Below, in pieces: positions 10,509 through 18,600 of a DNA stretch of 64,000 bases (the first letter of the stretch is position 1; each line of letters begins with the position of its first letter). The stretch spans positions 558,001 to 622,000 of the forward strand of contig NZ_JAERQN010000002.1 in NCBI RefSeq assembly GCF_016805305.1, given 5' to 3'. Made by a program: the position numbers and the translations under genes. Under the pieces are notes generated by a model that had not been told where the DNA came from, made no database searches, and saw nothing but the letters and a program-made list of their open reading frames with translations. The stretch is from Falsiroseomonas ponticola (GTDB lineage: Bacteria; Pseudomonadota; Alphaproteobacteria; Acetobacterales; Acetobacteraceae).

Positions 10509-10827
10509 GGCGTTGGGCGGCGCTGTCCCGGAGAGGGGCTGCGCGCCCCTCTCCGGACCTCTCCCCCGCCAGGGGCCCCGGGCCCCTGGACCGCGAGGTT
10601 ATTGGTCGCGGAAGGGAGGGGCACGGCGCGCGTTGCGGACAAGCGGTCGCGCTGTGCCCCTCCCTTCCGCGACCAATCTCATGGGTTCAAAGGGCCGCCG
10701 GGCCCTTTGCGGGTGAAGGGGTCCGGGGAAGAGGGCGGAGCCCTTTTCCCCGGGATGCGTCGCCCTCGCCCAACCCCGCGCCCCGGGTCTAGGCTGTTTC
10801 CCGCACCACCCTGGGGGGCGACCGGCG
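10509..10827. other. gene-free stretch of 319 bp filled with palindromic repeats
   Basis: No convincing coding sequence is present; frames that stay open through it have low-complexity translations. It holds two copies of a two-hairpin element in inverted orientation (listed separately), which occupy most of the interval, and the promoter and ribosome site (CTGGGGGGCG) of the downstream binding-protein gene near 10808-10827. Confidence 0.8.
10528..10753. repeat. head-to-head pair of structured two-hairpin repeats
   Basis: Left copy: hairpin 10528-10539 pairing with 10545-10556 (12 bp, loop of 5), then a C-rich linker and a second palindrome at 10569-10589. Right copy, reversed: palindrome 10688-10696 with 10701-10709 (9 bp) and a hairpin 10723-10735 with 10741-10753 (13 bp, one G-U pair). 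The inner ends of the copies form a perfect 24-bp inverted repeat, 10601-10624 with 10654-10677, separated by 29 bp. The stems differ in sequence between copies yet keep pairing. The left copy lies 20 bp after the GntR stop and may also end transcription. Confidence 0.85.
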
Positions 10828-12387
10828 ATGCGTGGTTGGATGATGGCGGCGGTCGCGGTGCTGGCGCCGGTCGTGGCGCCGGCGCAGGAGGCGCGGGTCG
10901 CGATCCAGACGGAGACCTCCTCGCTCGACCCGCATTTCGCGCTGGTGGGGGCGAACCAGGCGATGATGCGGCATCTCTTCGATCCGCTGGTGGCGTCGGA
11001 CCGAAACCTGCGCCCCGTGCCGGGGCTGGCCGAGTTCTCCAACCCCGAGCCCGATCTCTGGGAGTTCCGGCTGCGTCCGGATGCGCGCTTCCATGACGGC
11101 ACGCCGGTGACGGCGGAGGATGTCCGCGCCTCGATCGAGCGCATGCCGCGCGTGCCGAACAGTCCCGCGCCCTATATCCGCCTGGCCGGCAGCATCGCGG
11201 CGCTGGAGGTGGTGGATGCCCGCACCATCCGCATCCGGTCGCGCGGCGTCGATCCTTCCGTGCCGCTCAATGCCATGACGGCCTGGATCATCCCGGCGCG
11301 CATCGCGGCCACGGCGACGACGGCGGAGTTCAATGCAGGCCGCGCGGTGGTGGGTTCCGGCCCCTGGCGCTTCGTCGAATGGCAGCCGGGTTCGGCGCTG
11401 CGGCTGGCGCGCAACGATGGGTATTGGGGCGCGGCCCCCGCCTTCGCCCGGGCCACGCTGCGCCCTGTGGCCAACGATGCCGCGCGGCTGGCGGCCCTGC
11501 TGGCGGGCGATGCCGACCTGGTGGACGCGGTGCCGCCCGGGGAGGTGGCGCGCCTGCGGGCGAGGCCGGAGGTCGCGGTCTCCACCGCCTCCTCCAACCG
11601 CATGATCTATATCGGCCTCGACCAGGCGAATGACCCATCCCCCTTCGTCACCGCGCGGGATGGGCGGCCGCTGGCGGGGAACCCGCTGAAGGATGCGCGG
11701 GTGCGCCACGCCCTCTCGCTCGGCATCAACCGCGCCGCGATCGTGGACCGTGTGCTGTCCGGCGCCGCCCGCGCTTCCGGGCAATTGGCCATCGAGGGCC
11801 AGCTGGGCTTCGACCCCGACCTGGCGGCCCCGGCCTATGACCCCGCCGAGGCCCGGCGGCTGCTGGCGGCGGCGGGGTATGGGGAGGGGTTCCGGATCAC
11901 GCTGCATTCCCCCAACAACCGCTATGTGGAGGATGACAAGACCGCCCAGGCGGTTGCGCAGTTCTGGGCGCGGATTGGGCTGGATGCGCGGGTGGAGGTC
12001 ATGCCCTCCAACGTCTTCTTCACGCGGGCGGGGCGGCGGGAATTCAGCAGCTTCCTGATCGGCTTCGGGCATTCCACGGGCGATGCCTGGCTCGGCATGG
12101 CGCAGGTGCTGCACAGCTTCGATGCGGCGCGGGGGCTGGGGGGGCTCAATCGCGGCCGCTATGCCAGCCCGGCCTTCGACGGGCTCATGGAACAGGCCCG
12201 CGGCAGCGCGGACCCGGCGGCGCGGGACGGCCTGATCCGCCAGGCGCAACGGGTGGCGATGGGGCAGGACATGGCGGTCCTGCCGCTGCATGTGCCGGAC
12301 AATATCTGGGCCCACCGGGCCGGCTTCAGCTACGCCGCCATGGTGGAGGAAAGCACCCTGGCGCACCACCTGCATCCCAGGCGCTAG
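10828..12387 (+). CDS. ABC transporter substrate-binding protein, peptide/nickel family
   Basis: 519 residues. Signal peptide MRGWMMAAVAVLAPVVAPAQE, then VAIQTETSSLDPHFALVGAN, the canonical start of family 5 solute-binding proteins. The WEFRLRPDARFHDGTPVTAEDV segment and the C-terminal DMAVLPLHVPDNIWAHRAG block are also typical. It lacks neighbouring permease and ATPase genes; the nearest importer is the dpp set on the other strand about 5 kb away. It is followed 79 bp later by a second protein of the same family. The ligand is unknown. Confidence 0.92.
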   Translation: MRGWMMAAVAVLAPVVAPAQEARVAIQTETSSLDPHFALVGANQAMMRHLFDPLVASDRNLRPVPGLAEFSNPEPDLWEFRLRPDARFHDGTPVTAEDVRASIERMPRVPNSPAPYIRLAGSIAALEVVDARTIRIRSRGVDPSVPLNAMTAWIIPARIAATATTAEFNAGRAVVGSGPWRFVEWQPGSALRLARNDGYWGAAPAFARATLRPVANDAARLAALLAGDADLVDAVPPGEVARLRARPEVAVSTASSNRMIYIGLDQANDPSPFVTARDGRPLAGNPLKDARVRHALSLGINRAAIVDRVLSGAARASGQLAIEGQLGFDPDLAAPAYDPAEARRLLAAAGYGEGFRITLHSPNNRYVEDDKTAQAVAQFWARIGLDARVEVMPSNVFFTRAGRREFSSFLIGFGHSTGDAWLGMAQVLHSFDAARGLGGLNRGRYASPAFDGLMEQARGSADPAARDGLIRQAQRVAMGQDMAVLPLHVPDNIWAHRAGFSYAAMVEESTLAHHLHPRR

Positions 12388-12466
12388 CAAGGTTTTCCGC
12401 GCTGGACAGGGGAGGGGACGTCAAGCATCTTCCGGCCCCCTCGAAACCGGGAAGAGACACAAGAAC

Positions 12467-14065
12467 ATGCAGGCTTCATCCCTCCGCACCCTGCTGCGCG
12501 GCGCCGTCTCCGCGCTGGCGCTGGGTGCCGTCTTCGCCGCCACGGCCCCCGCCGCGCCGGCCGCCGCCACCACCTTCACCTGGGCCACGGCGAACGACAT
12601 CCTCGGCCTCGACCCGCACGCCAACAACCACGGCGTGACGAACACGATGAAGGAGAACATCTACGAGCCGCTGGTGAAGCGCCAGCCGGATGGCAGCGTG
12701 CGCCCCGCGCTGGCGGAGCGGTGGGAACAGGTCAACGCCACCACCTGGCGCTTCCACCTGCGCCGCAACGTCCGCTTCCATGGCGGAGAGCCCTTCACCG
12801 CCGCCGATGTGGTGATGTCCGCCGAGCGCGTGCGCCAGAACGACATGGCCTATACGCTGCAGAGCGTCACCGCCGTCCGCGCCGTCGATGACTTCACGGT
12901 GGAGATGGAGACGCGCGGCCCGAACCCGATCCTGCTGCAGGACCTGACGCTGTTCTTCATCATGAACGCGAACTGGGTCCGCGCGAACAACGCCATGGCC
13001 GTGGCGCGCGCCGGCCAGCCCGGCGCCACCAGCACCTTCGTCCAGCTCAACACCAACGGCACCGGCCCCTTCCGCGTGGTGGAGCGCCTGGCCGATGAGC
13101 GCACGGTGCTGGTGCCCAACGCCGAATACTGGGATGCGGCCGCGATGCAGCACGGCATCACCCGCGCCGTCTTCCGCCCCGTCGCCAGCGCGCCGACGCG
13201 CGTGGCCGCCCTGCTCTCCCGCGAGCTGGACGTGATGTACCATGTGCCGCTGCAGGACGTGCAGCGCGTGTCCCAGGCGCAGGGCATCCGCCTGATCCAG
13301 GGCCCGACCGCGCGCAGCATCTACTTCGCCATGGACACGGCGCGGCCGGAGAACCAGGACGCGCCCGGCACGCCGAACCCGATGCGGGATCCCCGCGTGC
13401 GCCGCGCCATGTACCAGGCGATCGACATGAACACGATCACCCGGGTCATCCTGCGCAACTCCACCGTCGCGGCCGGCATTCCCATCGCCCAGGCGATCGG
13501 CGGCTTCGACGCCGCGGCGAATGAGCGCCTGCCCTTCGACCCGGAGGCATCCCGCCGCCTGCTGGCGGAAGCCGGCTTCCCCCAGGGCTTCCGCACCACG
13601 CTGAACTGCCCGAACAACCGCTACGTCAATGACGAGGCCATCTGCCAGGCCGCGGTCAGCATGCTGCAGCGCGTCGGCATCCAGGCGCGGCTCAACGCCG
13701 TGCCCTTCGGCCGCTTCCTGCAGGGCGGCGCCAATGGCGAGTATCAGTTCTACATGCTCGGCTGGACGCCCGGGAACTTCGACATCACCAATCCGGGTCG
13801 TGAGCTTCTCGGCGAGGGCAGCTTCAACTGGGGCCGCTTCCAGGACGACCAGATGGCGGAGCTGCTGCGCCAGATCGCGGTGGAGACGGACCAGCCGAAG
13901 CGCCAGCAGCTGGCCTCCCAGTACTGGGCGCGGTTCCGGGAATTGCTGCCGATGATCCCGCTGCACCAGGAACCGCAGATCTTCGGCGTGCGTGACACCG
14001 TCGCCGAACTGCCGCTGCGGGTGCAGGAGGATCTGGAACTCCGCCACGTCCGCATGCGCCGCTGA
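12467..14065 (+). CDS. ABC transporter substrate-binding protein, peptide/nickel family
   Basis: 532 residues from MQASSLRTLLRGAVSALALG; the open frame starts earlier but the signal peptide (cleavage probably after APAAAT) fixes this ATG, preceded by GGGAAGAG. The mature N-terminus FTWATANDILGLDPHANNHG and the WRFHLRRNVRFHGGEPFTAADV segment mark family 5. It contains two Cys (LNCPNNRYVNDEAICQA) that could form a disulfide. A strong terminator follows at 14091, so it may be transcribed together with the binding-protein gene upstream. It is not a duplicate in sequence: the two proteins are clearly diverged. Confidence 0.92.
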   Translation: MQASSLRTLLRGAVSALALGAVFAATAPAAPAAATTFTWATANDILGLDPHANNHGVTNTMKENIYEPLVKRQPDGSVRPALAERWEQVNATTWRFHLRRNVRFHGGEPFTAADVVMSAERVRQNDMAYTLQSVTAVRAVDDFTVEMETRGPNPILLQDLTLFFIMNANWVRANNAMAVARAGQPGATSTFVQLNTNGTGPFRVVERLADERTVLVPNAEYWDAAAMQHGITRAVFRPVASAPTRVAALLSRELDVMYHVPLQDVQRVSQAQGIRLIQGPTARSIYFAMDTARPENQDAPGTPNPMRDPRVRRAMYQAIDMNTITRVILRNSTVAAGIPIAQAIGGFDAAANERLPFDPEASRRLLAEAGFPQGFRTTLNCPNNRYVNDEAICQAAVSMLQRVGIQARLNAVPFGRFLQGGANGEYQFYMLGWTPGNFDITNPGRELLGEGSFNWGRFQDDQMAELLRQIAVETDQPKRQQLASQYWARFRELLPMIPLHQEPQIFGVRDTVAELPLRVQEDLELRHVRMRR

Positions 14066-14090
14066 TCGGTCACGGCCAGCGGGGAAGGGG

Positions 14091-14118
14091 GCCCGGTGCC
14101 GCAAGGCGCCGGGCCTTT
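14091..14118 (+). terminator. rho-independent terminator
   Basis: A GC-rich stem (GCCCGGTGCC with GGCGCCGGGC, one G-T pair, loop GCAA-like) is followed directly by CTTTTT. It sits 25 bp after the preceding binding-protein gene and before the Bug gene at 14213. Confidence 0.85.
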
Positions 14119-14212
14119 TTCATGTCCATGTTGAAACTTGTCGGCCGGGCCGGCCGCCCATAGCGTCGCCCACGAAACCGCGAGCGACATCGCGGACGAC
14201 CAGGGAAGCGCC

Positions 14213-15184
14213 ATGACCATCGCCCGCCGCACGCTGCTCCTCAGCGCGCCTTTCGCCACCCTCGCCCTGCCCGCCCTGGCGCAGCCCGCCTGGCCGCGCC
14301 GGCCGCTGACCTTCATCGCCCCCGCGGCGCCGGGCGGGGCGACGGATATCCTCGCCCGCGTCATGGCGCAGAACATCGCCGCCACCATCGGCCAGTCCGT
14401 GGTGGTGGAGAACCGGTCGGGCGCCGCGGGCGTGATCGCGACCGAAGCCATCGCGGCCGCGCAGCCCGATGGCCATACCATCGGCATCGGCATGATCAGC
14501 ACGCTGGCCGTGAACCCTCATGTCTATCGCATGCGCGCCGATGTCATGCGCGACCTCGCCCATATCGGCATGATCGCGAAGGTGCCGATGGTGCTGCTGG
14601 CGCAGCAGAACCTGGCGGAGGGCGGGCTGCGCGGCTTCATCGATCGCGTGAAGGCCGCCCCCGACACCATCACCTATGGCAGCTCCGGCGCCGGCTCCAA
14701 CGTGCATATCGGCATGATCTCCTTCCTGGAGGCGGCGGGCCTGCAGATGGTGCATGTGCCCTATCGCGGCTCGGGCCCGATGGTGATCGACCTCGTCGCC
14801 GGCAACATCCAGTCCGGCATGACGGGCACGCCCGCCGCCCTGCCGCTGGTGCGGGACCGGCGCGTGGCGGCACTCGGCACCACCGCAAAGGATCGCCTGG
14901 CGCTGACCCCCGACGTGCCCGCGATCAGCGAAGTGCTGCCCGGCTTCGAATCCATGCAGTGGTACGGCATCGTCGCCCCCTCCCGCACGCCGCCGGAGGT
15001 GGTGGCCAGGCTCGCGGAGGCGACGCAGGCCGCGCTCAGCAATCCCGAGGTGCTGGCCCGCCTGGCGGATGAAGGCGCGCTGCCCACGCCGATGTCGCCG
15101 GCCGATTTCCGCGGCTTCGTCGCGACGGAGCTGGACCGCTGGGGCGCCGTCGCGCGGCGCAACAACCTCCGCCCGAACGAGTAG
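14213..15184 (+). CDS. Bug/TctC family tripartite tricarboxylate-type binding protein
   Basis: 323 residues. The ATG before TIARRTLLLSAPFATLALPALAQ gives a signal peptide. The mature N-terminus WPRRPLTFIAPAAPGGATDILAR carries the beta-strand/PGG loop that binds a ligand carboxylate in Bug proteins. VVVENRSGAAGVIATEAIA and the YRGSGPMVIDLVAGNIQSGMTG segment are family hallmarks. It acts as a periplasmic receptor. No TctA/TctB genes are nearby, which is common for expanded Bug families. Its stop lies 6 bp from the convergent SDR gene. Confidence 0.92.
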   Translation: MTIARRTLLLSAPFATLALPALAQPAWPRRPLTFIAPAAPGGATDILARVMAQNIAATIGQSVVVENRSGAAGVIATEAIAAAQPDGHTIGIGMISTLAVNPHVYRMRADVMRDLAHIGMIAKVPMVLLAQQNLAEGGLRGFIDRVKAAPDTITYGSSGAGSNVHIGMISFLEAAGLQMVHVPYRGSGPMVIDLVAGNIQSGMTGTPAALPLVRDRRVAALGTTAKDRLALTPDVPAISEVLPGFESMQWYGIVAPSRTPPEVVARLAEATQAALSNPEVLARLADEGALPTPMSPADFRGFVATELDRWGAVARRNNLRPNE

Positions 15185-15190
15185 CGCGCC

Positions 15191-15943
15191 TCAGATCAGC
15201 CCGCCATTCACATGCAGCACCTGGCCGGTGACGTAGCCCGCGGCGGGTGAGGCGAAATAGGCCACCGCCTCCGCGACGTCATCCGGCGTGCCGAGCCGGC
15301 CCATGGGGATCTTCGCCGTCACCGCATCCCATTGCGCCTGGCTCAGCGCCGCATGGGCGCCCGGGTCCTTCCGCGTATAGCCGGGCGCCACCGCATTCAC
15401 CGTGATGCCGCCGCGCGCCGCCTCCACCGCCAGGGCGCGCACCAGCGCCTCCACCGCGCCCTTGGCGGCGGCGCTGGCGGGGAAGGTGCTGACATCGGTG
15501 CGGAAGACATGCGCGACGAAGGAGGAGATGGCGATGATCCGCGGCGCGGGGCGGCCGGCGAGATGCGGCAGCGCGGCCCGCGCGGTGCGCAGGAACCCCC
15601 ACAGCACGCCATCGATCGATTTCTGGAAGATGGCGTCGGTGGCTTCGGCGAAGGGCGTCTTGTCCGCGAAGCCGGCTGCCGTGACCACCACATCGAGCCC
15701 GCCGAAGACCTCCACCGCCCGCGCCACCAGGGCGGCCGGCAGGCTGGCCTCCCCGATATCGCCCAGCATGGTCGCGGCTTCCGCGCCGGCGGCGCGCGCG
15801 GCCTCCGCCACGCGTTCCAGCCCCTCCGCATTCCTGCGCGTGTGCAGCAGCATGGCGGTGCCGGGCGCGGCCAGGCGGCGCACGCAGGCCGCGCCGATGC
15901 CGGACCCCGCGCCGGTCACGAGAACAACGCGCTTCGCCGCCAT
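15191..15943 (-). CDS. SDR family protein with altered catalytic Tyr
   Basis: 250 residues with a Rossmann fold: TGAGSGIG at 10-17, VTAAG near 87-91, and C-terminal VTGQVLHVNGG. The active-site Ser is present in AISS (140-141), but the YxxxK motif reads SAAAK: Ser157 occupies the Tyr position with Lys161 retained. Reading the codons on the minus strand confirms AGC there. FabG-like reductases need the Tyr, so this protein may be inactive, use another donor, or have a non-redox function. It is monocistronic, divergent from the NTF2-like gene. Confidence 0.85.
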   Translation of the reverse strand: MAAKRVVLVTGAGSGIGAACVRRLAAPGTAMLLHTRRNAEGLERVAEAARAAGAEAATMLGDIGEASLPAALVARAVEVFGGLDVVVTAAGFADKTPFAEATDAIFQKSIDGVLWGFLRTARAALPHLAGRPAPRIIAISSFVAHVFRTDVSTFPASAAAKGAVEALVRALAVEAARGGITVNAVAPGYTRKDPGAHAALSQAQWDAVTAKIPMGRLGTPDDVAEAVAYFASPAAGYVTGQVLHVNGGLI

Positions 15944-16009
15944 GCACCGCTCCTGGCCCTGGTTCCGCCGCCAGCGTTACCCTTCCGCGCGAGGCGGCGC
16001 AAATTGGGG

Positions 16010-16474
16010 ATGACGCGCATGGATGACCTGCCCGAGGCCGATGCCGCGACGCGCGACGGCGTGCTGGACTGGATGCGGCGCTTCGCCGCCGCGGTGCGCG
16101 CCGTGGATTACCGCGCGGCGACGCCGCTATGGCACGAGAAGGTCCTGGCCTTCGGCACCCACCAGGCTGTCCTTGAAGGCTTTGCCCAGTTCCGCGACCG
16201 CCAATGGGACAGCGTCTGGCCCCGCACCGCGGATTTCACCTTCGTGGAGGCGGCGGCGCGCGTCCTGGCCAGCGCCGATGCCGGCCTGGCCATTGCCATC
16301 GCGCCCTTCACCAGCACCGGCTTCCACCAGGATGGCACGCCCTTCCCGCGCCCCGGCCGCGCCACGCTGGTGCTGATGCGCCAGGGCGATGCGTGGATCG
16401 CCGTCCACAGCCATCTCTCCCTGGAACGCGGCGTGCCCACCGAAAGCCACGGCAACCGCCCGGTGATCCGCTGA
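16010..16474 (+). CDS. NTF2-like/SnoaL-like domain protein
   Basis: 154 residues (first ATG; a second, in frame, is three codons later). The pattern of an N-terminal helix pair, VRAVDYRAATPLWHEKVLAFGTH, then strands ending GDAWIAVHSHLSLERG is typical of the NTF2-like superfamily (DUF4440/SnoaL-like ketosteroid isomerase fold). Such proteins are small cytoplasmic hydrolases, isomerases or binding domains. No catalytic assignment is possible. A palindromic G/C-run repeat follows its stop. Confidence 0.75.
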   Translation: MTRMDDLPEADAATRDGVLDWMRRFAAAVRAVDYRAATPLWHEKVLAFGTHQAVLEGFAQFRDRQWDSVWPRTADFTFVEAAARVLASADAGLAIAIAPFTSTGFHQDGTPFPRPGRATLVLMRQGDAWIAVHSHLSLERGVPTESHGNRPVIR

Positions 16475-16483
16475 CTCGAAGAG

Positions 16484-16510
16484 CCCTCTCCCCCTGACAG
16501 GGGGAGAGGG
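16484..16510. terminator. palindromic C/G-run hairpin, terminator-like
   Basis: CCCTCTCCCC and GGGGAGAGGG pair over 10 bp with a 7-base loop, followed by TTGGGTGAGG. This kind of element is common in intergenic regions of alphaproteobacteria. It lies between the convergent NTF2-like gene and the dehydrogenase gene and could end transcription from both; there is no T-run. Confidence 0.55.
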
Positions 16511-16530
16511 TTGGGTGAGGGGGGGAACGC

Positions 16531-17592
16531 CTACCCCAACGATTGCGGCGCAAACCCGAAGGCCGCCTCGAAGCGCTTCGAGTACAGCGGCCAGGCTTCC
16601 GGATTCTCCAGCCGCGGCGGCACCTCGCCCCGGAAGATCTGCGCCCATTGCAGCGCCGCGCCTTCCGCCATGTCGTGCAGCGCTTCTTCCGTGATCCCCG
16701 CATTGTGCGGCGTGACCAGGACGTTGTCGAAGCCGAGCAGCGGATGGTCGGGCGGCGGCGGTTCCTTCAGGAAGACGTCGAGTCCCGCCCCCGCCAGCCG
16801 CCCCGCCGCCAGCGCTTCCGCCAGCGCGGCCTCGTCATGGATGCCGCCGCGGGAGGTCTGGATGAAGTAGGCCGTCGGCTTCATCGCCGCGAATTGCGCG
16901 GCGCCGATCATGCCGAAGGTTTCCTTGTTGCGGGGGACATGGACGGAGACGAAGTCGGCCTTCGCGAAGACCTCCTCCATCGAGGCCTTGCGCCCGCCCC
17001 GCGCCGCGATCGTCGCGGCGTCGAGATAGGGGTCGCAGGCCAGCACCTCCATCCCGAACAGCCCGCGGCAGAGCTCCGCCACCCGCGTTCCGATCTGCCC
17101 GATGCCGACCAGGCCGAGCGTCTTGCCGCGGATGTCGCGCCCCGTGACGGCGAAGCGATCCAGCCCCGCCTGGCGGCGCAGCATCTTGTCCGCCACGCCG
17201 ATCTTCTTCGACAGCGCCAGCATGAGGCCGAGCACATGCTCCGCCACCGCTTCCTTGTTGGTGCCGGATTGGTGGCAGACGATGACGCCCGCCTTGGTGC
17301 AGGCCTCCACATCGATCACGTCGAAACCGGCGCCCGAGGAACAGGCCGCCAGCAGGTTCGGCGCGCGCGCCAGCAGCGCCGCGTCGCAGAACCAGGGCTC
17401 CTGGATCTCGACGCGCGGCAGCGCGTGGTAGCCATGCGCCTGCGCGAAGGCCGCATCCAGCGTCGCGCGGTCCATGGCGAATTGCAGATGGTCGAGCGCG
17501 ATGGCGGGCTCCGCCCCCAGCACGCGCAGCGCCACCGGGTCCATCCAGTGGGAGAAATAGGCCAGCCGCGCCGTCGGCCGCGTGTTCGACAT
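16531..17592 (-). CDS. D-isomer specific 2-hydroxyacid dehydrogenase (NAD-dependent)
   Basis: 353 residues. The nucleotide-binding loop GLVGIGQIG lies in the central domain. The catalytic set is visible: Arg in IQTSRGGIHDEAAL, the acidic pair region AGLDVFLKEPPPPDHPL with Glu, and His in TPHNAGIT. It should interconvert a 2-oxoacid and a D-2-hydroxyacid in the cytoplasm. It is the last gene of a minus-strand set with a Bug protein 4 bp upstream, a ThDP enzyme and an SDR, suggesting use of an imported hydroxy/oxo acid. Confidence 0.9.
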   Translation of the reverse strand: MSNTRPTARLAYFSHWMDPVALRVLGAEPAIALDHLQFAMDRATLDAAFAQAHGYHALPRVEIQEPWFCDAALLARAPNLLAACSSGAGFDVIDVEACTKAGVIVCHQSGTNKEAVAEHVLGLMLALSKKIGVADKMLRRQAGLDRFAVTGRDIRGKTLGLVGIGQIGTRVAELCRGLFGMEVLACDPYLDAATIAARGGRKASMEEVFAKADFVSVHVPRNKETFGMIGAAQFAAMKPTAYFIQTSRGGIHDEAALAEALAAGRLAGAGLDVFLKEPPPPDHPLLGFDNVLVTPHNAGITEEALHDMAEGAALQWAQIFRGEVPPRLENPEAWPLYSKRFEAAFGFAPQSLG

Positions 17593-17596
17593 TCCG

Positions 17597-18547
17597 CTAT
17601 CCCTGCCTCAACCCCATGCGGCGCACCAGCGCGCCATTCGCGGCGAGTTCCGCGCGCACCGTGCCCGCGAATTCCTCCGGCCCCTGCATCGCGGGCTCGA
17701 TCCCCTGTTCCGCCAGCCTGGCCACCACATCGGGCTCCGCGAACAGCGTCGCCAGCGCCGCATGCACGGCGTTGACGATGGCGCGCGGCGTGCCGCCGGC
17801 CAGCACCACGCCGGCCCAGATCTCCGTCTCCTCGCCCGGGAAGCCGGCTTCCGCGATGGTCGGCACCTCCGGCAGCAGCGTCGCGCGCGAGGGCGTCATG
17901 GCCGCGATGGGGCGCAGCGCGCCGGCGCGGACATGCGGCAGCAGGCTGTTCAGCGCGCCGCAGAAGGCATGCGTCCGCCCCGCCAGCAGGTCCGGCATCA
18001 GCTGCGCCGCGCCGCCATAGGGCACATGCACCATGTCCTCGCCGACCAGCCGGCCGACGCCCATGTGCTGGAAGCTGCCGACGCCGGAGGAGGGATAGGA
18101 AAGCTGCCCCGGCCTTTCCTTCGCCGCCGCCACCAGGCCGCGCACGTCGCGGATGCCGGTCGCGGGGTTCACCACCAGCAGCGTCTGCACGCGGGCCACG
18201 CGCGCGGCCAAGGCCAGGTCGCGCAGCGGGTCGAAGCTGGTGCGCATGGTCAGCGGATTCGTCGTCAGCACCTGGTTCGGCGCGAAGAGCCAGGTGGCGC
18301 CATCCGGCGCGCTGCGGGCGACGAGTTCGGTGCCGATATTGCCCGCCGCCCCCGGCCGGTTCTCCACCACGAAGGGCCGGCCCCAGCGCGCGCCGAGCTT
18401 CTCCGCGATCAGCCGCCCCATCAGGTCGTTGCTGCCACCGGGCGTGAAGGGAACCACCATCTTGAGTGTCGGCGCCGGGAAGTCCTGCGCGGCTGCGGGC
18501 GCCGCCGCCATGGCCATGGCCGCGCTTAGGAACGAACGTCGCTGCAT
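17597..18547 (-). CDS. Bug/TctC family periplasmic binding protein
   Basis: 316 residues. The start at MQRRSFLSAAMAMAAAPAAAQ gives a clear signal peptide; the frame open upstream is not used. LKMVVPFTPGGSNDLMGRLIAEKLG, FVVENRPGAAGNIGTELVAR and VPYGGAAQLMPDLLAGRTHAF are Bug landmarks. It lies between the ThDP enzyme and the hydroxyacid dehydrogenase, so its ligand may be the substrate of those enzymes. Confidence 0.92.
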   Translation of the reverse strand: MQRRSFLSAAMAMAAAPAAAQDFPAPTLKMVVPFTPGGSNDLMGRLIAEKLGARWGRPFVVENRPGAAGNIGTELVARSAPDGATWLFAPNQVLTTNPLTMRTSFDPLRDLALAARVARVQTLLVVNPATGIRDVRGLVAAAKERPGQLSYPSSGVGSFQHMGVGRLVGEDMVHVPYGGAAQLMPDLLAGRTHAFCGALNSLLPHVRAGALRPIAAMTPSRATLLPEVPTIAEAGFPGEETEIWAGVVLAGGTPRAIVNAVHAALATLFAEPDVVARLAEQGIEPAMQGPEEFAGTVRAELAANGALVRRMGLRQG

Positions 18548-18600
18548 CGTCCTACTCCTCCCTGATGCCGCGGCCTTTCCGGCCGTCAGCTGTGCCCCGT

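Noticed and set aside
10602..11144. Long open frames on both strands across the repeat region and the start of the first binding-protein gene
   Set aside because: Their translations are low-complexity Arg/Pro/Ala sequence, they cross perfect inverted repeats, and the real gene in the third frame has a signal peptide and family motifs.
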